DNA of 51,779 nt from Lachnospiraceae bacterium (GTDB lineage: Bacteria; Bacillota; Clostridia; Lachnospirales; Lachnospiraceae), in NCBI GenBank assembly GCA_016281605.1, contig JAEEJA010000062.1, forward strand, positions 1 to 51,779. Direction: 5' to 3'. Each line of letters starts with the position of its first letter. Within the stretch, counting starts at the first letter, position 1. The notes beneath the pieces were generated by a model. It was given only the letters and a program-made list of their open reading frames with translations, ran no database searches and was not told the DNA's origin. A program made the translations under genes and the position numbers. Positions 32,541 to 40,901 of this stretch are shown one piece after another.

Positions 32541-34568
32541 TCACTGTGCAGCCTTAAAATCTACGCTGTATGAGCCGTCGAGCTGAACATCATTCTTACA
32601 TATAACTGCTGTTCCTGCGTTACCGCTCCAACCCTCTACGGTAAATGTCTTAGGGAAATCACTGAAACCAAGAGTTCCCTTGTAAACTGTCTTAGTCTGT
32701 CCGTCCTGAGTAAGCACAACCTTAATCTCTGCCGGATCCTCACCCTCTACGAAAGGATTAACAGAAGCTGTAAATGATCCTTGATAAACTACATCCGGTG
32801 CATCTGTAGGTTCCTCGGTAGCCTTAGGTCCAAGACTTACGGTATAGTAAACCTTTGATCCCTTATCAGTTTCAGAACCTGCAACAACCGACTGACTGAT
32901 AATCACTCCAGTCTTTACTGTCTCTGAGTACTCTGAAACAACCTTTGATGTATCAATTGTAAGACCTGCTTCCGCAAGTTTATTCTTTGCTACATCTTCC
33001 TTCTTTCCAACAATATTAGGAACTATTACTGTACCACTTTCCGGACCGGCGCTTATGGTAAGGATGACTGATGTTCCTTCCTCCACACTTGTTCCAATAA
33101 CCGGATCTGTTGTGATTACAAGATTCTTATCCACGCTATCACTGTTTTCTGTTTTAACACTAGATACCACAAGTCCCGCATCCTCTATTGCCTTTTTTGC
33201 TTCCTCTTCTGTCTTACCCTTTACATCAGGAATTGTTATTCCCTCTGCACTGTAGTATATAGTAACAATGTCGTACTCATCAACCTTTTCACCTGCTTCA
33301 GGCTCCTGTTTAATAACAGTATTAGGTTCTTCGTCAGACTCCTTATCTTTAAGCTGATACTTAAGGTTAACTTCATTTAACATTTCTTCTGCTTCCTCAA
33401 GTGTGTGACCAACTAAATCAGGAACCTCTATACCCTCCTCAGCCTCTTTAGTAGGCGTAGGAGAAGCTGTGGTTTCTGTTTTCTTACTACTGCTTCTTCC
33501 TGAAAAATTAACCCATCCCTTAAGAGAAGCGATAAGAAGTATAATAACTACAACTATAATTATTGCCACTATGGCACTGCAAACCTTTATAATCCTTTCA
33601 ATCTTAGGATCGATAGCCTTATCATCATCCTCTTGAGTTGTCTTTATCTCAGGTCTGGCAGCTCCCTTTAATTCCTTGATTTCTTCCTTCGTGATAGGAA
33701 TTGTCTTTGACTGATCTATAGGAAGAGATATAACAACATATGCTCCGTCAGGCTCATCTAAAGCTCTCTTTAAGTCTGATATAACCTCGGATGCATTTAA
33801 GTAACGCATCTCCGGTTTTTTCTGCATACATTTATTAACTATCTTTGCTATACTGTGAGGTATATCCTCATCTATGTCATCTAACGGAATAGCTTCATCC
33901 TGTATGTGGGACAATGCAACGGTAACAGTGCTGTCTCCCTCAAAAGGAACACTTCCTGAAAACATCTCGTACATGGATACACCCAATGAGTATATATCAC
34001 TTTTTTCATCACTGTATCCACCTCTTGCCTGCTCGGGACTTATGTAATGAACACTTCCCATAGCATTGGAGGTAATGGTATTGGAGGTAACTGCCTTTGC
34101 AATACCAAAATCTGTAACCTTTACTTTTCCCTCTTTAGAAATAATTATATTTTGAGGCTTTATATCTCTATGGATAATGTTATTATCGTGTGCTGCCTTC
34201 ATACCCTGTGCAATCTGAATGGAAATGCCGACTGCCTCTCCTACATCAAGCTTTCCTTTTTTCTCTATGAATTTCTTTAGAGTGATACCCTCCACCAGCT
34301 CCATAACTATGAAGTAAAGCCCATTATCCTCTCCTACATCGTATACATTTACAATATTCGGATGAGAAATACCTGCAACTGATTGTGCTTCAGCTTTAAA
34401 CTTAGCAACAAACTTGGCATCACTGGAATAATCCTGTTTTAAAATCTTTATTGCAACAAATCTGTTTAATCTATGGTCTTTGGCTTTATAAACATCAGCC
34501 ATACCACCGGACCCGACCTTTTCGGTTATCTCGTACCTATCACCTATCATCATACCCGGATTAATCAT
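32541..34568 (-). CDS. prkC: Ser/Thr protein kinase with three PASTA domains
   Basis: A membrane Hanks-type kinase that senses muropeptides or lipid II. Kinase domain residues 1-270: GSGGMADVYKAK (P loop), VAIKILK, IIHRDIKPQNI (catalytic loop) and VTDFGIAKA. A single membrane helix lies near residues 333-352. Three extracellular PASTA repeats follow (starting GIEVPDLVG, GITIPDVKG and TVIVPNIVG), then a Ser/Thr linker and a C-terminal segment of about 80 residues (FTASVNPFVEGEDPAEIKVVL onward) that may be an extra beta domain. It is paired with prpC, 51 bases upstream. Confidence 0.95.
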   Translation of the reverse strand: MINPGMMIGDRYEITEKVGSGGMADVYKAKDHRLNRFVAIKILKQDYSSDAKFVAKFKAEAQSVAGISHPNIVNVYDVGEDNGLYFIVMELVEGITLKKFIEKKGKLDVGEAVGISIQIAQGMKAAHDNNIIHRDIKPQNIIISKEGKVKVTDFGIAKAVTSNTITSNAMGSVHYISPEQARGGYSDEKSDIYSLGVSMYEMFSGSVPFEGDSTVTVALSHIQDEAIPLDDIDEDIPHSIAKIVNKCMQKKPEMRYLNASEVISDLKRALDEPDGAYVVISLPIDQSKTIPITKEEIKELKGAARPEIKTTQEDDDKAIDPKIERIIKVCSAIVAIIIVVVIILLIASLKGWVNFSGRSSSKKTETTASPTPTKEAEEGIEVPDLVGHTLEEAEEMLNEVNLKYQLKDKESDEEPNTVIKQEPEAGEKVDEYDIVTIYYSAEGITIPDVKGKTEEEAKKAIEDAGLVVSSVKTENSDSVDKNLVITTDPVIGTSVEEGTSVILTISAGPESGTVIVPNIVGKKEDVAKNKLAEAGLTIDTSKVVSEYSETVKTGVIISQSVVAGSETDKGSKVYYTVSLGPKATEEPTDAPDVVYQGSFTASVNPFVEGEDPAEIKVVLTQDGQTKTVYKGTLGFSDFPKTFTVEGWSGNAGTAVICKNDVQLDGSYSVDFKAAQ

Positions 34569-34619
34569 ATCTGTTCCTCCATGGAATTAAAATATTATAA
34601 TCGTTAACTCTTTTATCTA

Positions 34620-35342
34620 TTAATCATATTCTACTAAAATGGCAGTTATATTATCCAATCCACCCGCACTGTTAGCTCTGTCTATAAGATTATCTACAGA
34701 CTCCTCTAAAGATGCAGAATGCTTTAATAAATATCTGATATCATAATCCTCAACCATATTGGTTAATCCATCAGAACATAATAATATCTTATCATGCTTC
34801 TTTAACTGGATTTCAAAATAATCAGCCTGAACCTGACTGTCTATGCCCAGTGCTCTGGTTATGATATTTTTCTGAGGATGAATCCTCGCCTGACTTTCCG
34901 TCAAATCTCCTCGCTTCACCATTTCTTCAACAAGTGAATGATCATTGGTAATCTGAACCATATCATCACTTATAAGATAAAGTCTGGAATCACCGATGTT
35001 CGCAACATAAAGTGTGTCATTCATGATAGTTGCCGCCACAACAGTTGTTCCCATACCCGAGTAATCCGCATGAGAAACAGATGCCTGAAAAACCTCATGA
35101 TTGGCATATGCCACTGCCTCCGAAAATATAGAAACAGGGGTTACCATATCCGTATTGGTAATATAGGATATCATACTTTCCACACAAAGTTTAGATGCTT
35201 TGTCTCCGGCCAAATGACCTCCCATACCATCAGCAACAATATAAAGATTGTGGAAACTACCGATATTCTTTTCTGTAGCGTAATAATAATCCTGATTCAT
35301 GTCTCTTTTAGAGCCGATATCAGTTCTAGCATATGACTTCAA
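34620..35342 (-). CDS. prpC: PP2C-type protein phosphatase
   Basis: Dephosphorylates targets of PrkC and PrkC itself with two bound metals. The 240-residue protein has RDMNQDYYY, VADGMGGHLAGDKAS, VANIGDSRLYLI, LCSDGLTNMV and DNITAILVEYD. The frame starts with TTG at 35342 after AGGAGGG; the first residues KSYARTDIGSKR are the family N-terminus, so TTG is the likely start. Confidence 0.93.
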   Translation of the reverse strand: MKSYARTDIGSKRDMNQDYYYATEKNIGSFHNLYIVADGMGGHLAGDKASKLCVESMISYITNTDMVTPVSIFSEAVAYANHEVFQASVSHADYSGMGTTVVAATIMNDTLYVANIGDSRLYLISDDMVQITNDHSLVEEMVKRGDLTESQARIHPQKNIITRALGIDSQVQADYFEIQLKKHDKILLCSDGLTNMVEDYDIRYLLKHSASLEESVDNLIDRANSAGGLDNITAILVEYD

Positions 35343-35440
35343 AGCAGTTTCCCTCCTTTACGAAAATTCTACACGTATCGTATTTTACTATAAATATATG
35401 TATGTGTCAAAACTTATTTTTAGTGCATTTTTTCGCTATT

Positions 35441-36466
35441 TTACTGAGGCGCTGAGTTTCTAAGCTGACCACAGGCCGCAGATATATCACTTCCCAACTC
35501 TCTTCTTATACTCACGTTCATACCTGCGCCCACCAAAATATCATAAAATCTCTTTATTTGATCCTTTACAGATCTCTTTCCAAATCTACCTGACACTTCA
35601 TTTAAAGGTATAAGATTCACGTGAAAAAGCTTATATTTTAGAAGTTTAGCCAGCTCCTTTGCATTTTCATCGCTATCATTTTGTCCACTTACCAGCGTAT
35701 ACTCAAATGTCACTCTCCTGCCTGTAGTATCCGCATACTCTCTACATGTCTTTACGATTTCATCTATACTGTACTTCATGGCAACAGGCATCATAGTTCT
35801 TCTTATCTCGTCATTGGGTGCATGAAGCGATATCGCCAGGGTTATGTTAAGCCCCTCTGTCATAAGTCTTTTTATGTTTTCCACTATTCCACAGGTTGAG
35901 ACTGTTATATTTCTCTGACTTATGTTAAGTCCGTTCTTATCACTGAGCATCCTTATAAATCTGATAACATTTTCATAATTATCAAAGGGTTCACCTATAC
36001 CCATGATGATACAATTGGATACTCTTTCACCCGTATCTCTTTCTATGTTATATATCTGCTCAAGCATCTCAGAAGGACTTAAACTCCTTATCAGACCACC
36101 TACGGTAGAGGCACAAAACCTGCAGCCCATGCGACAACCCACCTGACTGGATATACATACGCTGTTTCCATGCTTATAGCGCATAAATACGCTTTCTATG
36201 GTGTTTTTATCATTTAATTCCATAAGGTACTTTTTCGTACCATCCTGCTTTGATTCCTGACAAAGCAAAATAGAAGCCATGGATGAAAGCGCCTCTTCTT
36301 TTAGTTTTTCTCTGAAAGCCTTAGATAAATTAGTCATTTCATCAAAATCAGAAGCACACTTTACATGCATCCACTCATAAAGCTGTTTTGCCCTAAAAGG
36401 CTTCTCTCCCATACTGACCGTAAATTCAGTCAACTCTTCGAGATTCATGGATTTAATATCTATCAT
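35441..36466 (-). CDS. rlmN: 23S rRNA/tRNA adenine-C2 methyltransferase (radical SAM)
   Basis: Methylates A2503 of 23S rRNA and A37 of some tRNAs by radical SAM chemistry. The 341-residue protein has the cluster motif CRMGCRFCAS, GIGEPFDNYENV, SLHAPNDEIRRTMMP and a C-terminal SDISAACGQL with the second catalytic Cys. It is 9 bases after rsmB in the housekeeping operon. Confidence 0.95.
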   Translation of the reverse strand: MIDIKSMNLEELTEFTVSMGEKPFRAKQLYEWMHVKCASDFDEMTNLSKAFREKLKEEALSSMASILLCQESKQDGTKKYLMELNDKNTIESVFMRYKHGNSVCISSQVGCRMGCRFCASTVGGLIRSLSPSEMLEQIYNIERDTGERVSNCIIMGIGEPFDNYENVIRFIRMLSDKNGLNISQRNITVSTCGIVENIKRLMTEGLNITLAISLHAPNDEIRRTMMPVAMKYSIDEIVKTCREYADTTGRRVTFEYTLVSGQNDSDENAKELAKLLKYKLFHVNLIPLNEVSGRFGKRSVKDQIKRFYDILVGAGMNVSIRRELGSDISAACGQLRNSAPQ

Positions 36467-36475
36467 AATCTATTC

Positions 36476-37912
36476 CTAATCTTTTTTAAATGCAGCGACA
36501 AAAAAGCCGTCAGTTCCCGCCACGGAAGGTAATACCTGTATATAGCCTTCCTCTCCTGTTTTTCCTTTAAGTTGATTTGGAAGCTTATCTTCTATTGAAA
36601 CCGGACGAAGTTTAAGTTTCTCCTTTATCCAGTCTACATTATCTATGTTTTCTTCTTTTGTTATGGTGCAGGTACTGTAAACCAGCATAGCTCCGGGCTT
36701 AAGATACTTGCAGCAATTAATAAGTATTTTCCTTTGTATGGTCTGCAGAGCCTTAATATCCTTATATTTGGTTTTATATTTGATATCACATTTCTTCGAT
36801 AACACTCCTAAACCTGTACACGGAAGGTCAGCAACTATTAAATCAAAGCTTTTTTCAAATTCGGGATTATATTCCAGTGCATCATTTTTCTTGAGCTTTA
36901 TATTATGAATGTTTAATCTTTTTAGATTATCTCTTATAAGAGATACCTTCTTTTTATCCTTATCACAGGCTGTGATACATCCGTTTCCTTCATCCACACG
37001 TCCGTCTGCGTCTACATTCTCCACTCCATTTTCCGAAGACGCCTGTTTTTTAAAATAATCATATCTCATATCATCTGCCATGTGTATGGACTTACCACCG
37101 GGAGCAGCGCATATATCAAGAACATTCATACCATCCTTTGCATCCGCTACCGCTCCTGTAATCATAGAGCTTTCATCCTGAACCTGTATATATCCCTTGT
37201 TAAATGCATCGAGTTCCCTAAGATCCGATGTCTTATAAAGTCTTAATGCATAGTCAAACAGCACTCCTTTTCTTACTTCGGAAACCTGATTCTCTAAGCT
37301 TTTTATAATATCTTCCTTTGGAGCCTTTGATCTAAGCATTCTGACAGAAATAAAATTATCATCATTAAAAAAACTCTGAAGGATTTTCTCTGTCTCTTCT
37401 CCATAATTTTCAAGCAAGTATTTCACTATCCACTCCGGACATGAATACCATACCGAGTAATACTTTACTTCATCCTTTTTCTTTGAAGGATAAGGTATAT
37501 CATCCATCTTTCTTATAGCATTCCTTAATATAGCATTTACAAATCCCTTAAGTGCAGATACCTTTTTTATCTCTAAAAGCTTTACACTTTCATTTACTGC
37601 AGCACTGTCAGGAACACTGTCCATATAAAGAATCTGGTAAAGCCCCAGTCTTAGGATATCCCTTACTACAGGCTTTATACGAGTTTCAGAGTTATCCGTT
37701 AACTCATTTATAAGATAATCAAGCTCTATTATCCTTTCCACGCATCCCTTTGAAAGCCGTGTAATAAACGATTTCTCCCTGCTTTCAAGTCCGGGATGAG
37801 TAAGATACATATCATCAATAACCTTATCGATAAACTCTTCACCTGTCATGGTTTTATAAACTATATCAAGAGCAAGAAGTCTTGTATTATATTTTTTTTG
37901 CGGACTCTTCAT
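36476..37912 (-). CDS. rsmB: 16S rRNA m5C967 methyltransferase
   Basis: SAM-dependent methylation of C967 of 16S rRNA. An N-terminal NusB-like RNA-binding domain (residues 1-140) precedes the methyltransferase with VLDICAAPGGKSIHMA, DLPCTGLGVLSKK (catalytic Cys motif) and YSTCTITKEEN. Around residues 285-310 it has an unusual acidic, low-complexity insert (SENGVENVDADGRVDEG) between the SAM site and the next strand. The ATG at 37912 follows AAGGAG and is preferred to the in-frame ATG at 37936. Confidence 0.93.
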   Translation of the reverse strand: MKSPQKKYNTRLLALDIVYKTMTGEEFIDKVIDDMYLTHPGLESREKSFITRLSKGCVERIIELDYLINELTDNSETRIKPVVRDILRLGLYQILYMDSVPDSAAVNESVKLLEIKKVSALKGFVNAILRNAIRKMDDIPYPSKKKDEVKYYSVWYSCPEWIVKYLLENYGEETEKILQSFFNDDNFISVRMLRSKAPKEDIIKSLENQVSEVRKGVLFDYALRLYKTSDLRELDAFNKGYIQVQDESSMITGAVADAKDGMNVLDICAAPGGKSIHMADDMRYDYFKKQASSENGVENVDADGRVDEGNGCITACDKDKKKVSLIRDNLKRLNIHNIKLKKNDALEYNPEFEKSFDLIVADLPCTGLGVLSKKCDIKYKTKYKDIKALQTIQRKILINCCKYLKPGAMLVYSTCTITKEENIDNVDWIKEKLKLRPVSIEDKLPNQLKGKTGEEGYIQVLPSVAGTDGFFVAAFKKD

Positions 37913-37953
37913 GAGACTCTCCTTATATTGAATCATTTAATAATGTTTTGAGG

Positions 37954-38901
37954 TCAAAACTCCAATCTATGTCCTCTTAAGAATTCTTCTGAGCTCATAC
38001 TCTTCTTTCCTGCTATCTGAACCTTACTGAGAGCTATGATACCATCAGAAGTTTTTACCCATATATATTCTCCGGCAGTAGAGACGTACTCACCTATTTT
38101 TTTCTTCTCAGAAGCTGCAATCGCTTCATTTACAAATCTTTCTTCCACATCCGAAGTGAGCTTTACTTCATGAACTTTTAAAATCTTATCATCCAGATAT
38201 GTATACGTTCCGGGCCATGGGTAAAGTGCTCTTACAAGCCTCTCTATTTCAGCACCTGTTTTATTAAAGTTAAGCTCTCCCATCTCTTTTTTTAGCATGG
38301 ATGCGTAGGATGTTGTACTTTCTGCTTGGGGTATCCTCTCTGCCTGTCCTTTTTCAATCAGTTCAAGTGCCTTAAGTGTAGCTTCTCCTCCCATTCCGGA
38401 CAGTGTGTCGAAGAGACTTCCACCTGTTTCCTTCCCGGTCATCTTATATACTTCCTTTAATATGATATCTCCTGTGTCAAGCCCCTCATTCATCTGCATA
38501 ATGGTAATTCCGGTTTCACTGTCACCATTGATAATTGACCATTGTATGGGAGCTGCGCCCCTCCACGCCGGAAGAAGTGAGGCATGAACATTGATACATC
38601 CATACTTCGGAAGATCCAATATATCTTTAGATAATATCTGACCGAAAGCCGCAACAACTATTATATCCGGTTTAAATTTAGACAGGTAATCCGCTCCCCC
38701 CTCTCTTATCTTATCAGGTTGATAGACCGGAATATTTTCTCTAATTGCCACCTCCTTAACCGGAGACGGAACTAATCTTTTACTTCTCCCCTTTGCCTTA
38801 TCCGGCTGGGTTACAACAAGCGATACAGTATGCTCACTATTAATAAGTGTTTCAAGTGTCGGAACTGCAAAGTCCGGTGTTCCCATATATATTATATTCA
38901 T
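37954..38901 (-). CDS. fmt: Methionyl-tRNA formyltransferase
   Basis: Formylates initiator Met-tRNA. The 315-residue protein has MGTPDFAVPTLE, INVHASLLPAWRGAAPIQW (SLLP formyl-THF loop), NEGLDTGDI and a C-terminal OB-like domain with YPWPGTYTY. Its normal partner def is not adjacent: a decayed toxin gene of about 1.3 kb lies between them. SD GGAGGA precedes the ATG. Confidence 0.95.
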   Translation of the reverse strand: MNIIYMGTPDFAVPTLETLINSEHTVSLVVTQPDKAKGRSKRLVPSPVKEVAIRENIPVYQPDKIREGGADYLSKFKPDIIVVAAFGQILSKDILDLPKYGCINVHASLLPAWRGAAPIQWSIINGDSETGITIMQMNEGLDTGDIILKEVYKMTGKETGGSLFDTLSGMGGEATLKALELIEKGQAERIPQAESTTSYASMLKKEMGELNFNKTGAEIERLVRALYPWPGTYTYLDDKILKVHEVKLTSDVEERFVNEAIAASEKKKIGEYVSTAGEYIWVKTSDGIIALSKVQIAGKKSMSSEEFLRGHRLEF

Positions 38902-39005
38902 TTCTTACTTTCCTCCTACTTTAACGATTTTTTTATATGCGTGTTTGCGAAACGCCAAAAGCTATATAATTACAGCATTTTTTGTTGCTAAAAACAGAAA
39001 TCTCC

Positions 39006-40248
39006 TTACAATTTATGATATACCGGAATTGCCAAAAAATCTATAGGTGTTAAACTATTATTAAGATTTATAATCTGATTCTTATCACCTGTGAACCTGA
39101 CTATTACTTTACTAAAAATAGTATTATATGTAGAACCCTTTGATTGCTTTAGATTGCCCTTTAAATCTATGATTCCACCGTACTTTTCACCATATATATC
39201 TGCATATGAATCCTCTATCTTTGAACGTATGATAAAATCCCCATCTATGCCCAAATTAGAATATCTTCCAAAGAGTCGTAAACCTGCATATTTCTTTATT
39301 AAAAGGTCACCACCTATGTTTACTGCATCTCCTGAATCTATTGATAAATATCCACTGATTGCATAATAATCTCCATTTACAATTAATTGACCATTATCAA
39401 CGTTTGTATCTGAATTTTAATAGAAATCAGTTACTATTCACAGCCGAAATGCGCATATACTGCGCATTTACGGCGTGACATACTCGGATTTTCATGGGTT
39501 TTGCCCATCGCGAAGCGATTCTGAATGGCAAAACCCGTTACTTTCACAGGCGGAACGACTGTGAAAGTAACAGAAATCATTCTCGATTGTTAAAGACTCG
39601 CTTGCGAATCTTGACATTATAACTGAAATAATTATTGGAATTTAAATCTTGAGCTAATTCTGAAGTTGAATTTGAATTTGATTCTGATTTCGTATCTTTT
39701 TCGGAACTAAAATTATCATTTGTATCATTATTTGATGTTTCATTATTACTTGAAGATTTTTGAAATGATTCGTAAGGCTCTTCTTCCTCGATTGAAGCAT
39801 TCCATATGGAGTTAATCTTCCCATCAACAGTAAAAGCAATATCAGATAAATCAACTGATTTGGAAGTATTATTCTTAATTTTTACTTCACAAACAGCTGA
39901 GTCTCCCCATTGACTTTGTGTATTAAAAGAAATACTTACGGAATCTTCGTATTTATCGTTATGATAATATTCTCTTTGTTTTGCTTTAGTGAAAAAATCT
40001 AATGATTCAAATGTTCCATCCTCTAAAGTGGCAACTTCACTTTCAGAAAAATCAAAGGGAATATAAGAATTTAGGAATGAGGATTTGTGAGTTTCCTTGG
40101 CTAATGTAGTCTTTCCGTATGCTGTATTTGTAAGGTATGTGGTGGGTTGGATTATTACAAATGATATTATTAGTAATATCAATAATATTTTGTAATTTAT
40201 ATTATTAATATTTATTTTAGATATTTTGTTATTTAATCTTTTTTTCAT
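39006..40248 (-). pseudogene. Decayed second copy of the CBM-like polymorphic toxin gene
   Basis: The first 200 codons (40248-39600) closely match the secreted protein at 24007-24990, including the signal segment, SSFLNSYIP, QREYYHN and the first CBM-like domain up to NYFSYNVK. After a stop and an inserted element, 39420-39006 encodes NSDTNVDNGQLIVNGDYYAISG and further beta-solenoid rungs up to GSTYNTIFSKVIVRFTGDKNQIINLN, which match the start of the toxin part at 24044, and then stops. The second CBM domain, the hydrophobic region, the toxin tip and any immunity gene are missing. The arrangement shows that the two frames at 24 kb were once a single gene. Confidence 0.8.
39430..39571. mobile_element. 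142-bp MITE-like element with 8-bp target duplication
   Basis: The ends GTTACTATTCACAG (39430-39443) and CTGTGAAAGTAAC (39559-39571) are inverted repeats with one extra base. AGAAATCA flanks both sides as a direct repeat (39422-39429 and 39572-39579), a typical 8-bp target duplication. Inside are hairpins at 39443-39473 (arms around AAATGCGC/GCGCATTT) and 39496-39536 (GGGTTTTGCC/GGCAAAACCC). The right end can also fold on itself (39537-39549 with 39559-39571). No gene is inside. Confidence 0.85.
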
Positions 40249-40292
40249 TCATTTCATTTCCTTTTATACCGATTATGTACTTTGAACATTTT

Positions 40293-40787
40293 TTATTCTT
40301 CATACTCTTCTTCTATTTCCTGAGTAGCATCCATAAGGTCACCTTCAACCAAATCCACATAAATCTTTCCATCAAGATGATCTATCTCATGCTGAAATGC
40401 TCTGGCAAGTAATTCTTCACCTTCCAGAATCTGCTCTTTCATATTCCTGTCCAATGCTTTTACCTTACAGTAGTTAGCCCTTGTAACAGTTCCTGTCTTT
40501 CCCGGAACACTTAGGCATCCTTCGACACCTGTCTGTTCTCCACTCATCTCTATAATTTCAGGATTAATAAGTACCATAGGAGAATCCTGCTCAGGTGAAA
40601 CATCTATAACAACTATTCTTCTGAGAATACCGACCTGAACTGCCGCAAGCCCAACTCCACCGGTTGAGTACATAGTTTCAAGCATATCATCTATAAGCTC
40701 TTCAAATCTCGGTTTCATCTCAGTAATTGGTTTTGAAACCTTTGTTAATATTTCATCTCCCAGAACTCTTATTTCTCTAAGTGCCAT
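40293..40787 (-). CDS. def: Peptide deformylase
   Basis: Removes the formyl group from nascent proteins using a bound metal. The 164-residue protein has the three family motifs: GGVGLAAVQVGI (Pro of the usual GLAAPQ replaced by Val, a variation seen in some members), EGCLSVPG with the metal Cys, and QHEIDHLDG with the two metal His and catalytic Glu. The tail is acidic. SD GGAGGAAA precedes the ATG. It is downstream of priA, separated by a 114-base leader with a hairpin. Confidence 0.93.
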   Translation of the reverse strand: MALREIRVLGDEILTKVSKPITEMKPRFEELIDDMLETMYSTGGVGLAAVQVGILRRIVVIDVSPEQDSPMVLINPEIIEMSGEQTGVEGCLSVPGKTGTVTRANYCKVKALDRNMKEQILEGEELLARAFQHEIDHLDGKIYVDLVEGDLMDATQEIEEEYEE

Positions 40788-40832
40788 TTTAATTTCCTCC
40801 TTAAATCTCTTAAATTATTTATTATCAATATT

Positions 40833-40886
40833 CTCACCTACAGTATAGCTTTGAGGTGAGGGATTTCTCCGACTAAGTAGATTTTT
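40833..40886 (-). repeat. Leader repeat F1 with hairpin, upstream of def
   Basis: On the minus strand a segment AGTCGGAGAAATCCCTCA followed by a CTCACCT/AGGTGAG hairpin (40854-40860 with 40833-40839). The first part recurs in the murE leader (44783-44824) with a few substitutions. It may be the trace of a dispersed repeat or a small RNA element. Confidence 0.5.
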
Positions 40887-40901
40887 TGCCACAAGTATTA
40901 C

